Origin: Hydrotalea sandarakina
GTDB lineage: Bacteria; Bacteroidota; Bacteroidia; Chitinophagales; Chitinophagaceae
Direction of reading: 5' to 3'
DNA length: 64,000 bases
NCBI RefSeq assembly: GCF_003254115.1
Contig: NZ_QKZV01000002.1
Coordinates: 1-64,000 of the forward strand
In this document: piece after piece, positions 7,560 through 16,314 of the stretch
How the letters are laid out: every line of letters begins with the position of its first letter
How positions within the stretch are numbered: the stretch's first letter is position 1
The notes under the pieces: model-generated
The model's input: the letters and a program-made list of their open reading frames with translations, nothing else
Databases searched by the model: none
Told to the model about the DNA's origin: nothing
Made by a program: the position numbers and the translations under genes

Positions 7560-8465
7560 ATGAAACAATGGATAATTGTTGCAGGCCTATTGTGTGCATC
7601 CGGTATGGTATTGGCACAACAAACAGAAACAGTAAGGGTGCAAGCAGATAGCATTTTTATTAGTAGTGATACAGTTAAGGTGGGAAATTTTATCATTATT
7701 CAAAAAAATAGAAACCTATCTAACCGTGTTGACCGTGCAACCAATGGCCCAAACCAACGAATGAATAGTGTTATTACCATAAGCACCAAACCACGCAATA
7801 AAAAAAACAATCAAAATGTAGTAACCAATTGGGGTATTCTTGATTTGGGCTTTACCAATATTAATGATAATACCAATTATACCACTGCCCAGGGTGCCGG
7901 TTATTTAACTACCGTAAATGGCAACCCCGTTACTAAAAACAATTTTAATTTACGTACGGGCAAATCATCGAATGTAAACATTTGGTTTTTCATGCAAAAG
8001 CTGAATGTTACCAAACATGTGGTGAATTTAAAATATGGTTTAGGGTTGGAAATGTATAACTTCCGCTTTGAAGATAATATCAGTTTTCGTTCTACTCCAC
8101 AACCCATGGTGTTTAATGATACCGTTAATTTTTCTAAGAACAAACTATATGTTGGCTATTTAACGGTTCCCTTTATGTTGAACTTTAATTTAACGCCTTC
8201 AAAAGACAATGGCTTAAGTTTTAGTGCCGGGGTAAGTGCCGGTTATTTACTCAGCAGCCGTAATAAACAAATTAGCAATGAAAGGGGGAAAGTAAAATAC
8301 AAAGGCGATTTTAATTTACAACCTTGGCGAGTGGCTGCCATTGGTGAATTAGGGTTAGGCCCCATTCGTTTGTATGGCAGTTATAGCCTGAATAATTTGT
8401 ATAAGGAAAGCACGGGATTAGATCAAATTCCTTATGCGGTGGGCATTCGGTTTAGTCGTTTTTAG
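7560..8465 (+). CDS. Outer-membrane beta-barrel protein of the sigma/anti-sigma operon
   Basis: This 301-residue protein begins with a signal peptide (MKQWIIVAGLLCASGMVLAQ, cleavage after Ala-Gln). The mature part alternates hydrophobic and polar residues in short strands and ends in Arg-Phe after IRFS, as barrel proteins often do. It lies 18 bases after the anti-sigma gene and is followed by a terminator, so it is probably the last gene of the operon that the sigma factor controls or senses. Family assignment is general (PorT/outer membrane beta-barrel type). Confidence 0.72.
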   Translation: MKQWIIVAGLLCASGMVLAQQTETVRVQADSIFISSDTVKVGNFIIIQKNRNLSNRVDRATNGPNQRMNSVITISTKPRNKKNNQNVVTNWGILDLGFTNINDNTNYTTAQGAGYLTTVNGNPVTKNNFNLRTGKSSNVNIWFFMQKLNVTKHVVNLKYGLGLEMYNFRFEDNISFRSTPQPMVFNDTVNFSKNKLYVGYLTVPFMLNFNLTPSKDNGLSFSAGVSAGYLLSSRNKQISNERGKVKYKGDFNLQPWRVAAIGELGLGPIRLYGSYSLNNLYKESTGLDQIPYAVGIRFSRF

Positions 8466-8491
8466 TTTTCTCATGTTATATGTAGTTAAGT

Positions 8492-8519
8492 AAACACTTC
8501 TTTTCTAAGAAGTGTTTTT
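8492..8519 (+). terminator. Rho-independent terminator
   Basis: AAACACTTCTT (8492-8502) and AAGAAGTGTTT (8507-8517) form an 11-bp perfect stem with a 4-base loop and a T-rich 3' end. It closes the sigma/anti-sigma/barrel operon. Confidence 0.85.
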
Positions 8520-8607
8520 GTGCAGGCGGTACCACACAAACGTGAATGTTTTTTTAAAATGTAAGAACATAAATAGTATCGGCATATTTTTAGCATTTCA
8601 TTGAAAC

Positions 8608-9141
8608 ATGGTCCGGCAATATCTTCTATATCCTTTGTTATTATGCTTGGCTTTAGTCCTAACAAGTGTTGCTATTAGTCAACCGAAAGTGGATAAAGAT
8701 GAGTATTATGTGGTGATTAAGAAATCGGATTTTACGCTTACCGTGTATAATCGCAATCATGTATGGGTAGCTCGGTATCCGGTAGTGTTTGGCAGTAAAG
8801 ATTTGGGTGATAAAATGATAGCCGGCGATCGCAAAACACCGGAAGGCACCTTTCATATTGTTAGTAAAAAAGTGCATAGTAAATGGTGCCGGTTTTTGGC
8901 ATTAGATTACCCGAATGCAGAAAGTTATGAGAAGTTTAATGAACGCAAAGCCCATGGCGTTATATCGCCCAACGCCAGTATAGGCGGTGGTATTGGCATA
9001 CATGGTACCTGGCCGAATGAGGATTTTGCGGTAGATAATTATCAGCCCTGGACAGAAGGGTGTATTAGTACGAAAAATGAATACATTATTGAACTGTATA
9101 ATTTATTGCCGGTGGGTACTAAGGTTATTATAGAACCTTAG
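8608..9141 (+). CDS. L,D-transpeptidase (YkuD domain), exported
   Basis: This 177-residue protein has an N-terminal hydrophobic export segment (about residues 6-25) and one YkuD catalytic domain. The domain carries IHGTWPNEDF and, about 17 residues later, TEGCIS, which fit the His and catalytic Cys of the HGT...GC(I/M) motif. Such enzymes form 3-3 peptidoglycan cross-links or attach proteins to peptidoglycan in the periplasm. The Glu before GCIS replaces the more common Ser-x-Gly-Cys arrangement, as in the Bacteroidota branch of the family. It converges with the next gene, their stop codons overlapping by four bases. Confidence 0.88.
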   Translation: MVRQYLLYPLLLCLALVLTSVAISQPKVDKDEYYVVIKKSDFTLTVYNRNHVWVARYPVVFGSKDLGDKMIAGDRKTPEGTFHIVSKKVHSKWCRFLALDYPNAESYEKFNERKAHGVISPNASIGGGIGIHGTWPNEDFAVDNYQPWTEGCISTKNEYIIELYNLLPVGTKVIIEP

Positions 9142-10085
9142 TTTTGCTTGTATAAAAAATCGCTGACTGTTTTTTGCCATTTGGCAGGCTCGTTTTGTAA
9201 CAAACTTTGGTGGTGACTGAGTGCATACACCACCATTTCCTTATCATGCGACGCTAAATTTTTAAAGATATCGTTTGTTTCCTGTTGTGTAACGCGGTTG
9301 TCTTGCAATCCCCATTGCAATAACACGGGGCAATGTACGGCAGCAGCGGCATCTTGTGGCCTAAAGTTGAATGCCCAAAATCCTTGTTCCAGGCCACCCC
9401 AAAAGGTAAGCCAGTTACCCAATGGTTCGGTAGGTAAGTTCATGGTGCGTAACTTTCCTTCTACCGCTTTGGGTAAAGTGCCAAATGGCATTTCCAAAAT
9501 TATTTTATCGGGCGTAAGAGCATACTGTTGCATGGCTTGTAAAATGGTAGCAGCACCCAGAGAAATTCCATATAAAATAATGGGGCGATGATAATGTTGC
9601 AAAGCATAATCGAATGCAGCTTTTACATCGGCTGCTTCGCGATAGCCAATGGAGCAGGCTGTGCCGGTACTGTTACCATGCGCTCTGAAGTCAACAGCCA
9701 ATACCTGATAGCCCATGGTATGAAAAGCTTTTTCTTCAGGAATAAGTCCGCTTTTGTTGCCGCCATGTCCATGAAAAACTAAAATGGTACCCAATGCACT
9801 ATCACGTGGAATAAACCAGGCTGATAATTGTTGTCCGTCGTTGGTAGCAATAGTGAAGGTTTGGTGTGGAAGATTTAAGGAATCAACCACTTTTGTTTTA
9901 TAAATAGGGGCACCTAAAATCAAGGCTTTCCATTTGGCCCAACCATTTAGTTGCGTGTTAGTTGATGCATTAGCCGGCAATGGAAAAAAATGCGTGAAAT
10001 AATATGCTTGTGAAGCAATAATAATATTGAGTACAATAAAAAAGGCAAGCATTACATAGCCTGTTCGTTTTAACCATTTGGGCAT
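9138..10085 (-). CDS. Membrane-anchored alpha/beta hydrolase
   Basis: This 315-residue protein has one N-terminal membrane helix (about 7-30) followed by an alpha/beta hydrolase domain. FHGHGGNKSG is the oxyanion-side loop, YGISLGAA contains the nucleophile Ser in GxSxG, QDNRV contains the likely Asp, and LSHHQSLL the likely His. It resembles the YqkD/BEM46-like group of serine hydrolases. The substrate cannot be predicted. It is 27 bases downstream of serS on the same strand and could be co-transcribed with it. Confidence 0.82.
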   Translation of the reverse strand: MPKWLKRTGYVMLAFFIVLNIIIASQAYYFTHFFPLPANASTNTQLNGWAKWKALILGAPIYKTKVVDSLNLPHQTFTIATNDGQQLSAWFIPRDSALGTILVFHGHGGNKSGLIPEEKAFHTMGYQVLAVDFRAHGNSTGTACSIGYREAADVKAAFDYALQHYHRPIILYGISLGAATILQAMQQYALTPDKIILEMPFGTLPKAVEGKLRTMNLPTEPLGNWLTFWGGLEQGFWAFNFRPQDAAAAVHCPVLLQWGLQDNRVTQQETNDIFKNLASHDKEMVVYALSHHQSLLQNEPAKWQKTVSDFLYKQN

Positions 10086-10112
10086 AGCACTATATTTTAA
10101 AAGCTTTAAAGC

Positions 10113-11384
10113 TTATACAAGTTGTTCGGCACCAAAATACCGATGTAATGCTTTGGGTAAACGAATGCCGTTTTCGTGCTGGTTATTTTCTAATAAAGCT
10201 GCTACAATTCGGGGCAACGCCAATGCACTACCGTTTAAGGAGTGGGCCAATTGCGTTTTACCGGAAGCATCTTTAAAACGACATTTTAAACGATTGGTTT
10301 GAAAGCTTTCAAAATTACTAACACTGCTTACTTCCAGCCAACGTTGTTGGGCAGCACTGAATACTTCAAAATCGTAAGTAAGTGCAGAGGTAAAGCCCAT
10401 ATCGCCACCACAAAGACGTACAATGCGGTAAGGTAATTCCAATTGCAACAGTAAGCCTTCCACATGGTTGACCATGGCATCTAAGGTGGTATAGCTTTCC
10501 TCAGGATGTACTATTTGAATAATTTCTACTTTTTCAAACTGGTGTAAACGGTTTAAGCCACGTACATCTTTTCCAAAACTACCTGCTTCCCTTCTAAAAC
10601 AAGGAGAATAAGCGGTCATTTTAATGGGAAGTTCTTCTTCTTTTAAAATAACATCGCGATAAATATTGGTAACAGGTACTTCGGCAGTGGGAATTAAGTA
10701 AAAGTTATCTTCGGTTGCATGGTACATTTGGCCTTCTTTATCGGGCAATTGTCCGGTGCCATAAGCACTGGCTTCATTTACCATAAATGGCGGAATGTAT
10801 TCGGTATAACCGGCTTGGGTATTTTCATCTAAAAAAAATTGTACCAGGGCGCGCTGCAGTTTAGCACCTTTCCCTTTGTACAACGGAAAGCCACTGCCCG
10901 TTATTTTTGCACCGGTTTCAAAATCAATTAAATCGTATTGTTTAATTAAGTCCCAATGCGGTTTAGCACCGGCATATAATTGCGGTATATTGCCACCGTT
11001 TTTTACAACTACATTGTCATCGGCCGAATGGCCGGCAGGAACAATGGCAGCAGGAAGGTTGGGAAGTTGTATTAGTTTTTCATGTAATTGTTTTTCGGTT
11101 TCAGCCAAGGCATTGCTTAATGCAGTAGTTTCCAGTTTCAATCCGGAAACTTGGAATTTTAAGGTTTCAGCAGCCTCTTTGTTGCCTTGTGCCATTAACT
11201 TGCCAATTTCTTTGGCGGCAGTATTGGCTTGCGCTTGTACGGCATCAAAATTAGCCTGGGTTTTACGGCGTAAATCGTCTAAAGCAATGATTTCATCTAC
11301 CAATTCGGGTTGTTTAAAGTTTCGTATAGCCAAACGTTCTTTTACCCATGCCGGATTATTGCGCAATACCTGTACCTGTAACAT
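10113..11384 (-). CDS. serS: Seryl-tRNA synthetase
   Basis: This 423-residue class II synthetase charges tRNA-Ser with serine. The N-terminal ~110 residues form the long antiparallel coiled-coil arm that grips the tRNA variable arm (ERLAIRNFKQPELVDEIIAL onwards, Lys/Glu/Ala rich). Motif 2 is FRREAGSFGKDVRGLNRLHQ, and motif 3 includes SLNGSALALPRIVAALLE. I chose the ATG at 11384 (MLQVQVLRNNP), as most family members start with MLxxxxIR, over one three codons upstream. Confidence 0.96.
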   Translation of the reverse strand: MLQVQVLRNNPAWVKERLAIRNFKQPELVDEIIALDDLRRKTQANFDAVQAQANTAAKEIGKLMAQGNKEAAETLKFQVSGLKLETTALSNALAETEKQLHEKLIQLPNLPAAIVPAGHSADDNVVVKNGGNIPQLYAGAKPHWDLIKQYDLIDFETGAKITGSGFPLYKGKGAKLQRALVQFFLDENTQAGYTEYIPPFMVNEASAYGTGQLPDKEGQMYHATEDNFYLIPTAEVPVTNIYRDVILKEEELPIKMTAYSPCFRREAGSFGKDVRGLNRLHQFEKVEIIQIVHPEESYTTLDAMVNHVEGLLLQLELPYRIVRLCGGDMGFTSALTYDFEVFSAAQQRWLEVSSVSNFESFQTNRLKCRFKDASGKTQLAHSLNGSALALPRIVAALLENNQHENGIRLPKALHRYFGAEQLV

Positions 11385-11451
11385 AACATACAATTTGTAG
11401 CAAATATAGGCGTAGAAAAACAGATGTGGAGCAGCACACGTAAAATGCAGT

Positions 11452-11459
11452 TACCTTTG
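11452..11459 (+). promoter_or_regulatory. -7 box (TACCTTTG) directly before a start codon
   Basis: TACCTTTG ends four bases before the ATG at 11464. With transcription usually starting about 5-8 bases after this box in Bacteroidota, the mRNA would be leaderless or nearly so. Confidence 0.5.
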
Positions 11460-11463
11460 CCGC

Positions 11464-11823
11464 ATGTTTGTGCAAGATGATTTACAACAACGTTGGTGGG
11501 CATTGGAAGCTCGTTTAATGGAACGCTTTGGGAAGAAACCCGATATGGAAGCCATTCTGTTTTTAATTGGTATGCAGGAAACCGGTTTTATAAAAGCTAA
11601 AATAACGAAAGAACAAAAGCAAGATTTAATGCATGTGGCTGTTTGTACGGTATTAACCCCCGGGGGATACTTTGAATTGGAAAGAAAAGATAAAGATGGT
11701 TGGCCGCATTTCAGGCAGCTAAAACCCATGCCCAATATGCCATTACCCGAACAAGAGAATTTTTTAAAAGATTATATTTTATTATATTTTGATGAAACTT
11801 TAAAGGATGATGAGGCAATATAA
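11464..11823 (+). CDS. Conserved hypothetical protein, 119 residues
   Basis: This soluble, acidic protein is of a type I recall as a conserved Bacteroidota hypothetical, with no known function. Recognisable pieces are ERFGKKPDMEAILFLIGMQE in the N-terminal half and TPGGYFELERKDKDGWPHFR in the C-terminal half. It has no signal peptide or membrane segment. Its stop codon at 11823 lies just before the likely cyclophilin start, so the two are probably co-transcribed. The start is supported by the promoter-like box four bases upstream. Confidence 0.8.
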   Translation: MFVQDDLQQRWWALEARLMERFGKKPDMEAILFLIGMQETGFIKAKITKEQKQDLMHVAVCTVLTPGGYFELERKDKDGWPHFRQLKPMPNMPLPEQENFLKDYILLYFDETLKDDEAI

Positions 11824-11833
11824 AAAATATGTT

Positions 11834-12526
11834 ATGAAGCAGGCATGGTTTTTTGTTGTAATACTATTGTTAGCCGGTTTTTCGGCTAATGCGCAAAAGC
11901 CGGTAAAACAAGGAAAAGAAAAAGAGCGGTATGTGCTTATAAGTACACCTTATGGTAATATGGTAGCTAAGTTGTACAACAGTACTCCCCATCATCGGGA
12001 TAATTTTATTAAGAATGTTGAAAGTGGGGCCTATGATAGTACGATTTTTCATAGGGTAATTGCCGGCTTTATGATGCAGGGCGGTGATCCGGCTACCAAA
12101 ACTTTAGCCGATACTGCAGCCATGCAATATACCACCACACCCCCCAATGAGCAAATATTGCCTGAGTTTAGAGATGATATTATACATGAACGGGGAGCTT
12201 TAGCCGCAGCCCGTGATGGGAATCCCAGAAAAGCCAGTCACGCTTTTCAGTTTTACATTGTGCAAGGAAGAACTTATGATAGTGCTGCCGTACAAAATTT
12301 TTACATACAAAGGGTACAGCCGGCCAATCCCAACTTCCATTATACACACGAACAGTTAGAGCGTTATGCCCGTATTGGCGGGGCGCCTTATTTAGACCAG
12401 CAATACACCGTATTTGGCCAGGTAATTAGCGGGTTAGATGTAATTGATAAAATAGCCGCACAAGCCACCGATAAAAATAATCGTCCATTAAAAAATGTGC
12501 GAATGACCATAACCATGCTGAATTAA
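11834..12526 (+). CDS. Exported cyclophilin-type peptidyl-prolyl isomerase
   Basis: This protein has a signal peptide ([21 protein letters not shown]) and a cyclophilin domain with [20 protein letters not shown], the active-site block carrying the catalytic Arg and the FMMQGGD motif. [10 protein letters not shown] and the C-terminal [18 protein letters not shown] are also typical. It would speed proline cis-trans isomerisation in the periplasm. An earlier ATG at 11807 is in frame, but it overlaps the upstream gene and would put nine charged residues before the signal peptide, so 11834 is preferred. Confidence 0.9.
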   Translation: MKQAWFFVVILLLAGFSANAQKPVKQGKEKERYVLISTPYGNMVAKLYNSTPHHRDNFIKNVESGAYDSTIFHRVIAGFMMQGGDPATKTLADTAAMQYTTTPPNEQILPEFRDDIIHERGALAAARDGNPRKASHAFQFYIVQGRTYDSAAVQNFYIQRVQPANPNFHYTHEQLERYARIGGAPYLDQQYTVFGQVISGLDVIDKIAAQATDKNNRPLKNVRMTITMLN

Positions 12527-12572
12527 TGTTTTAAAGTCAATTTTTCTATCAATATTTGTAAAAAAATGCACT

Positions 12573-12947
12573 ATGAATTTTCCTGCTAATCTTCGTTACA
12601 CAAAAGACCATGAATGGATTGTATTAAATGGCGATATAGCTACTATTGGTATTACCGATTTTGCTCAAAGTGAATTGGGCGATATTGTTTATGTTGATAT
12701 AGCCAATCATCAAACCTTACCCGCCGAAGCTGTATTTGGAACCGTTGAAGCGGTAAAAACAGTGAGCGATTTGTTTTTGCCCGTTGCCGGAACCATTATT
12801 GAAGTAAATGCTGCTTTAGAAAAACAACCGGAATTGGTAAATACCGATCCTTATGGCGAAGGGTGGATGATAAAATTGAAAGTAGATAATCCTGCTGATG
12901 TTGAAAAATTAATGGATGCTGCTGCCTATGAGGCTCTAGTTGGGTAA
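12573..12947 (+). CDS. gcvH: Glycine cleavage system H protein
   Basis: This 124-residue protein is the lipoyl carrier of the glycine cleavage complex, shuttling the aminomethyl group between the P, T and L proteins. The family start RYTKDHEWI and the lipoylation block [11 protein letters not shown] are clear, with Lys62 as the modified residue. Length and C-terminus ([11 protein letters not shown]) match the family. The other gcv genes are not in the window, which is common in this group. Confidence 0.96.
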   Translation: MNFPANLRYTKDHEWIVLNGDIATIGITDFAQSELGDIVYVDIANHQTLPAEAVFGTVEAVKTVSDLFLPVAGTIIEVNAALEKQPELVNTDPYGEGWMIKLKVDNPADVEKLMDAAAYEALVG

Positions 12948-13008
12948 ATCCAAATGCGTTGGCTTAACGTATATAGATTACCATCTGTAATAAACACCCA
13001 ATAAAGCA

Positions 13009-13554
13009 TTGCAAGAAACAATAAAATACAGTGAACCGGAATTGATAACATTGCTGCAAAAGCGCTACGAAAGTGCTTTCAGCTATGTTTATCAACAATA
13101 TTCCGGTGCTTTGTACGGCATTATTCAAAATATTGTAGCTGATACTGAATTGGCTAACGATGTATTGCAGGAAGTATTTGTGAAAATTTGGAAACAAATT
13201 CATCAATACGATGCAACAAAAGGCAAATTGTTTACCTGGATGTTGAATATTGCCCGCAATGCTGCTATTGATATGGTGCGAAGTAAAGGATTTCAAAATA
13301 ATAAACACAACGATGAGCTAAAGGAAAGTGTGTATGAACATGCCGGTACCACCCAAATAGCAACCGATCAAATTGGTTTGCGAAAGGTCGTACATCAGTT
13401 AAAGCCCGAGCAAAAGCAATTGGTTGAACTGGCTTATTTTGAAGGATTTACTCAAGATGAAATTGCAAAAATGCTGCAACTGCCTTTGGGTACCGTGAAA
13501 ACCCGGTTGCGAGCAGCATTGATACAGTTAAGGCAAATGCTAAAAAATACATAA
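13009..13554 (+). CDS. ECF-type RNA polymerase sigma factor with a TTG start
   Basis: This 181-residue sigma-70 family protein has region 2 (ELANDVLQEVFVKIWKQI, TWMLNIARNAAIDMVRSK) and region 4 (FEGFTQDEIAKMLQLPLGTV, then KTRLRAAL). An in-frame stop lies six codons upstream and no ATG intervenes, so TTG at 13009 is the likely start. It is followed two bases after its stop by an RskA-type anti-sigma gene. This places it among ECF factors paired with RskA-type anti-sigmas, like SigK. Confidence 0.92.
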   Translation: MQETIKYSEPELITLLQKRYESAFSYVYQQYSGALYGIIQNIVADTELANDVLQEVFVKIWKQIHQYDATKGKLFTWMLNIARNAAIDMVRSKGFQNNKHNDELKESVYEHAGTTQIATDQIGLRKVVHQLKPEQKQLVELAYFEGFTQDEIAKMLQLPLGTVKTRLRAALIQLRQMLKNT

Positions 13555-13556
13555 CA

Positions 13557-14369
13557 TTGGATATACAGGCTTACATAGCAAGTGGGGTAATTGAGAGTTA
13601 CGTAATGGGTTTAGCCACCGAGCAAGAGTGTGCTGAGCTGGAAAGCTTGCGTAAACAATATCCGGAAATTAATGCAGCTATTGCTGAATTTGAAGCAGCT
13701 TTAGAAGCGGGTGCTATGGCAAATGCCCAACAACCACCCGCAGTAGTGCAACAAAAAATATGGCAAACACTGCAATCCGAATTCCAACAACAACCTACTG
13801 TCAATGCAACTTTTTCTGAAAAAGGAAAAGTGATAGCATTACCCTGGTTAAAATATGCTATTGCTGCTGCAGTTATAATAATTGTTGCCAGCGGTGCATT
13901 GAATATTTATTTCTTTCAAAAAATAAACCAATTGCAACAACAATATACAGCATTGGTAAATGAAAGCAACTCGTTGCAAGCCGGCTTGAACATATATAAA
14001 ACCAAAGCATTGGATTTATACAACAGTATGCAAGTAATGAGTGATCCCAATATGATAAAAGTGCCTATGCCCGGAGTAAAAGGCAAAGAAGATAATTTGG
14101 CCACTGTTTTTTGGGATAAACAATCGAAAGCAGTGTATTTATTACCCAATCGCCTGCCGCAAGCCCCTGAAAATAAACAATACCAATTATGGGCATTGGT
14201 AAATGGTAAACCTGTTGATGCCGGATTGTTGACTGCTGATTGTAATGGTTTGTGTAAACTTAAAACCATACCTGAAGCACAGGCATTTGCCATTACTTTG
14301 GAAAATAAAGGCGGAAGTGCTACGCCCCACTTAGATCAGTTATATGTAATGGGCAAAATTGCCGGATAA
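13557..14369 (+). CDS. RskA-type anti-sigma factor
   Basis: This 270-residue membrane protein has a cytoplasmic N-terminal helical region beginning YIASGVIESYVMGLATEQE, one membrane helix (about residues 98-118, LPWLKYAIAAAVIIIVASG), and a periplasmic RskA C-terminal domain with VFWDKQSKAVYLLPNRLP and YQLWALVNGKPVDAG. Such proteins hold the sigma factor at the membrane until proteolysis releases it. It starts with TTG two bases after the sigma stop, so translation is coupled. Two or three hairpins downstream end the operon. Confidence 0.9.
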   Translation: MDIQAYIASGVIESYVMGLATEQECAELESLRKQYPEINAAIAEFEAALEAGAMANAQQPPAVVQQKIWQTLQSEFQQQPTVNATFSEKGKVIALPWLKYAIAAAVIIIVASGALNIYFFQKINQLQQQYTALVNESNSLQAGLNIYKTKALDLYNSMQVMSDPNMIKVPMPGVKGKEDNLATVFWDKQSKAVYLLPNRLPQAPENKQYQLWALVNGKPVDAGLLTADCNGLCKLKTIPEAQAFAITLENKGGSATPHLDQLYVMGKIAG

Positions 14370-14411
14370 TCTTTCATTAGCTTTTATTCACTAAAAATGA
14401 AATTGATAAAG

Positions 14412-14435
14412 GTGCATCCGTTGGTGCACTTTTTT
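14412..14435 (+). terminator. Terminator after the sigma/anti-sigma operon
   Basis: GTGCA (14412-14416) and TGCAC (14425-14429) pair across an 8-base loop and are followed by six or seven T. The stem is short. Confidence 0.6.
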
Positions 14436-14460
14436 CGTAAGTATTAATAGGATAATAATT

Positions 14461-14489
14461 CCTGCTTTCATTGTATAGCAGGGGTTTTT
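14461..14489 (+). terminator. Second hairpin, possible terminator
   Basis: CCTGCT (14461-14466) pairs with AGCAGG (14477-14482) and is followed by GG and five T. It is the second of three hairpins in 110 bases. Confidence 0.5.
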
Positions 14490-14498
14490 CAGATGGGA

Positions 14499-14528
14499 GG
14501 GAGCTATGTTTATGGCTCCCTTATTTTT
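14499..14528 (+). terminator. Third hairpin, possible terminator before the VanZ gene
   Basis: GGGAGC (14499-14504) pairs with GCTCCC (14515-14520), followed by TTATTTTT. It ends 14 bases before the TTG start of the VanZ-like gene, so it might instead act as an attenuator for that gene. Confidence 0.55.
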
Positions 14529-14541
14529 GCAATAAAAAAAA

Positions 14542-14916
14542 TTGAAACCACACATTCATTACACTTGGGCATTTATAGCCTGGTTGGTTGGTACCACTAT
14601 TTTATTATGTTTACCCGGTAATGATTTACCCGATATTGGTTGGGTAGAAAAATGGCATGTTGATAAATTGATACATATAACTTTATTTTTTGGATTGGTT
14701 TTTTTATATGCTAATTGTATAAAGCATTACGACAAGCGCATGAAGAGAATAAGATGGATTGTTGTAGCAGGAATATTATATGGAATAGCAATTGAGTTTG
14801 TACAAAAATATTTTATTCCGCATCGTTCATTTGATGTAGATGACATGATTGCAGATGCCATAGGTTGTATTTTGGCTTGGTTTTGGCAGCGTAAGAAATG
14901 GTGGGGTGTTGTATAA
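14542..14916 (+). CDS. VanZ-like membrane protein
   Basis: This 124-residue protein has four hydrophobic segments and the VanZ-family pattern of WHVDKLIHITLFFGLVFLY in the middle and GIAIEFVQKYFIPHRSFDV near the end, with the FD-DMIAD motif. VanZ proteins are small membrane proteins of unclear mechanism, some giving low-level teicoplanin resistance. It starts with TTG. A strong hairpin follows its stop codon. Confidence 0.82.
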   Translation: MKPHIHYTWAFIAWLVGTTILLCLPGNDLPDIGWVEKWHVDKLIHITLFFGLVFLYANCIKHYDKRMKRIRWIVVAGILYGIAIEFVQKYFIPHRSFDVDDMIADAIGCILAWFWQRKKWWGVV

Positions 14917-14944
14917 AAAATTGGCCCCGATGGAAATCGGGGCC
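14914..14944 (-). terminator. Strong hairpin, likely leftward terminator
   Basis: GGCCCCGAT (14923-14931) and ATCGGGGCC (14936-14944) form a perfect 9-bp stem with a GGAA loop. On the minus strand it is followed by AATTTTTT, so it would end leftward transcription from the cbb3 cluster. On the plus strand it lacks a T run. Confidence 0.65.
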
Positions 14945-14964
14945 GCAACCAAAACTAACTGCTT

Positions 14965-15036
14965 ATGAGAAAATTGACTACTTGCCTAAATTATTTATTA
15001 TTATTACGTTTTATGCTTTCTAAAAGTTTTCAATAA
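14965..15036 (+). CDS. Possible 23-residue leader-like peptide
   Basis: After the GC-rich hairpin and an AACCAAAACTAACT stretch there is a short ORF starting MRKLTTCLNYLLLLRF. It looks like the beginning of a signal peptide and ends after 23 codons with no gene behind it on this strand. It could be a leader peptide, the stump of a lost exported protein, or chance. The remaining bases up to the minus-strand gene at 15162 show nothing I can identify. Confidence 0.2.
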   Translation: MRKLTTCLNYLLLLRFMLSKSFQ

Positions 15037-15161
15037 TGTGTTAAAACGTAATTTTTATTTATTGCTCTAATTTAATATTCGTTCTTCACATTTGCAATAC
15101 AAATATCTGTAGTAAAGACTGAAAGAAATGTCAATGGTTTAACAATAAAATGTTAATGATT

Positions 15162-15869
15162 TTAGTGACACGTTATAACATTTCTTGAAGTGCCCGATAG
15201 GTATGGGCTTAAGTAAGGTATTCCTAAGTTCATTCCTCTGAAAATCAATAAGATAGCCATTAATCCCAATGCAACGGGAATGAGTTTCTTTAAAAAATTT
15301 CGCGTACGCAGATTAATCAAAAATCCGAAATAAGATAATAATGCCATAAGCGGAACAGTGCCAATTCCAAAAACTATCATAAACAACCAACCATAACCTA
15401 TACTACCGGTAGCTAATGCGCCTGCCACTGCAAAATAAACCATGCCACAGGGTAGTAAACCATTTAGCATTCCAATAAATAACAATTTGCTGAATGTGGG
15501 TTTACGCAATAATTTACCTAAAAGGGTTTGTACCCAAATAGTCAATTCACTTACAAAGGATAATTGCGGAAATTGCAAATGAAAGTAGGGAAGGATAACA
15601 TACAGTAATATGAACAATCCTAATGCAATAGATAAGTATTGCTGAAAGCCCGCTAATGAAACAATGCGTCCAATCAGTCCGAAAAATAATCCCAGTAAAC
15701 TATAAGTTGTTATTCTACCCAAGTTATAGAATAGAATGCCGCCCATTTTTTGCCAATAAGTTTTATTAGGGAAGGGCAATGCCAATGCAAAAGGACCACA
15801 CATTCCCACACAATGAAAGCTGCTAAGCAAGCCCAGTGTTAATGCTGATATAATAAAGCCCCAAAGCAT
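15162..15869 (-). CDS. TauE/SafE-like membrane protein of the cbb3 cluster
   Basis: This 235-residue protein has about six membrane helices and begins with LGLLSSFHCVGMCGPFALAL, the HCxGMCGP motif of the UreH/DsbD-like branch of the sulfite exporter TauE/SafE superfamily. Homologues sit beside cco genes in many proteobacteria and Bacteroidota and are thought to handle copper or redox equivalents for oxidase assembly. It overlaps the stop of ccoH by one base (TAATG) and is the last gene of the leftward cluster. A second Cys-containing motif (NGLLPCGMVYFA) lies in the middle. Confidence 0.85.
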   Translation of the reverse strand: MLWGFIISALTLGLLSSFHCVGMCGPFALALPFPNKTYWQKMGGILFYNLGRITTYSLLGLFFGLIGRIVSLAGFQQYLSIALGLFILLYVILPYFHLQFPQLSFVSELTIWVQTLLGKLLRKPTFSKLLFIGMLNGLLPCGMVYFAVAGALATGSIGYGWLFMIVFGIGTVPLMALLSYFGFLINLRTRNFLKKLIPVALGLMAILLIFRGMNLGIPYLSPYLSGTSRNVITCH

Positions 15870-16303
15870 TATTGCAGATTAATGTTTTTTTCGGAATAGT
15901 AATTGGTGTTATTGGCCATCCATTTTAACTTTAAAATGTAATTGGTTTTGAATAAATTATTTTTACTAACTGTCATTATTCCGTTTTCGTTTGCAGCAAT
16001 GGCTAATTTTTTATCATAGTCTGCATTTGTTTTGCAATAAAACCAAGCTTCGCCGTGAATATTGCTGTGTTGAACCTCTTTCGGAAAAATAATGGTAATT
16101 AAGCTATCGGTTGGAATAACTTGTACTGCAGAAATGGCATTGGCATTATTGGTGCCGTTTATTTGCTGTTGAAAATGTAATTCATCCTTGTAATATTCAT
16201 TACTCACCAAATCAATTTTAGTATGTACAGATTCATAAACTAAAAATCCAATGAGTAAAGTAAAGCTGATGAATACGATGCTTATTTTAGCTCCCCAGTT
16301 CAT
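15869..16303 (-). CDS. ccoH: FixH/CcoH family protein
   Basis: This 144-residue protein has one N-terminal membrane helix (GAKISIVFISFTLLIGFLVY) followed by a periplasmic domain. The VHTKIDLVSNEYYKDELHFQ segment fits the FixH family. CcoH stabilises the assembling cbb3 oxidase and contacts the copper ATPase. It lies between ccoG and the TauE/SafE-like gene, with an 11-base gap on one side and a one-base overlap on the other. Confidence 0.85.
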   Translation of the reverse strand: MNWGAKISIVFISFTLLIGFLVYESVHTKIDLVSNEYYKDELHFQQQINGTNNANAISAVQVIPTDSLITIIFPKEVQHSNIHGEAWFYCKTNADYDKKLAIAANENGIMTVSKNNLFKTNYILKLKWMANNTNYYSEKNINLQ

Positions 16304-16314
16304 AATAATTGTTT

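Noticed and set aside
10876-11400. Long frame of 174 codons on the plus strand
   Set aside because: It is the complement of the serS coding region, which has all expected synthetase motifs, and it is Cys/Ser rich as shadows are.
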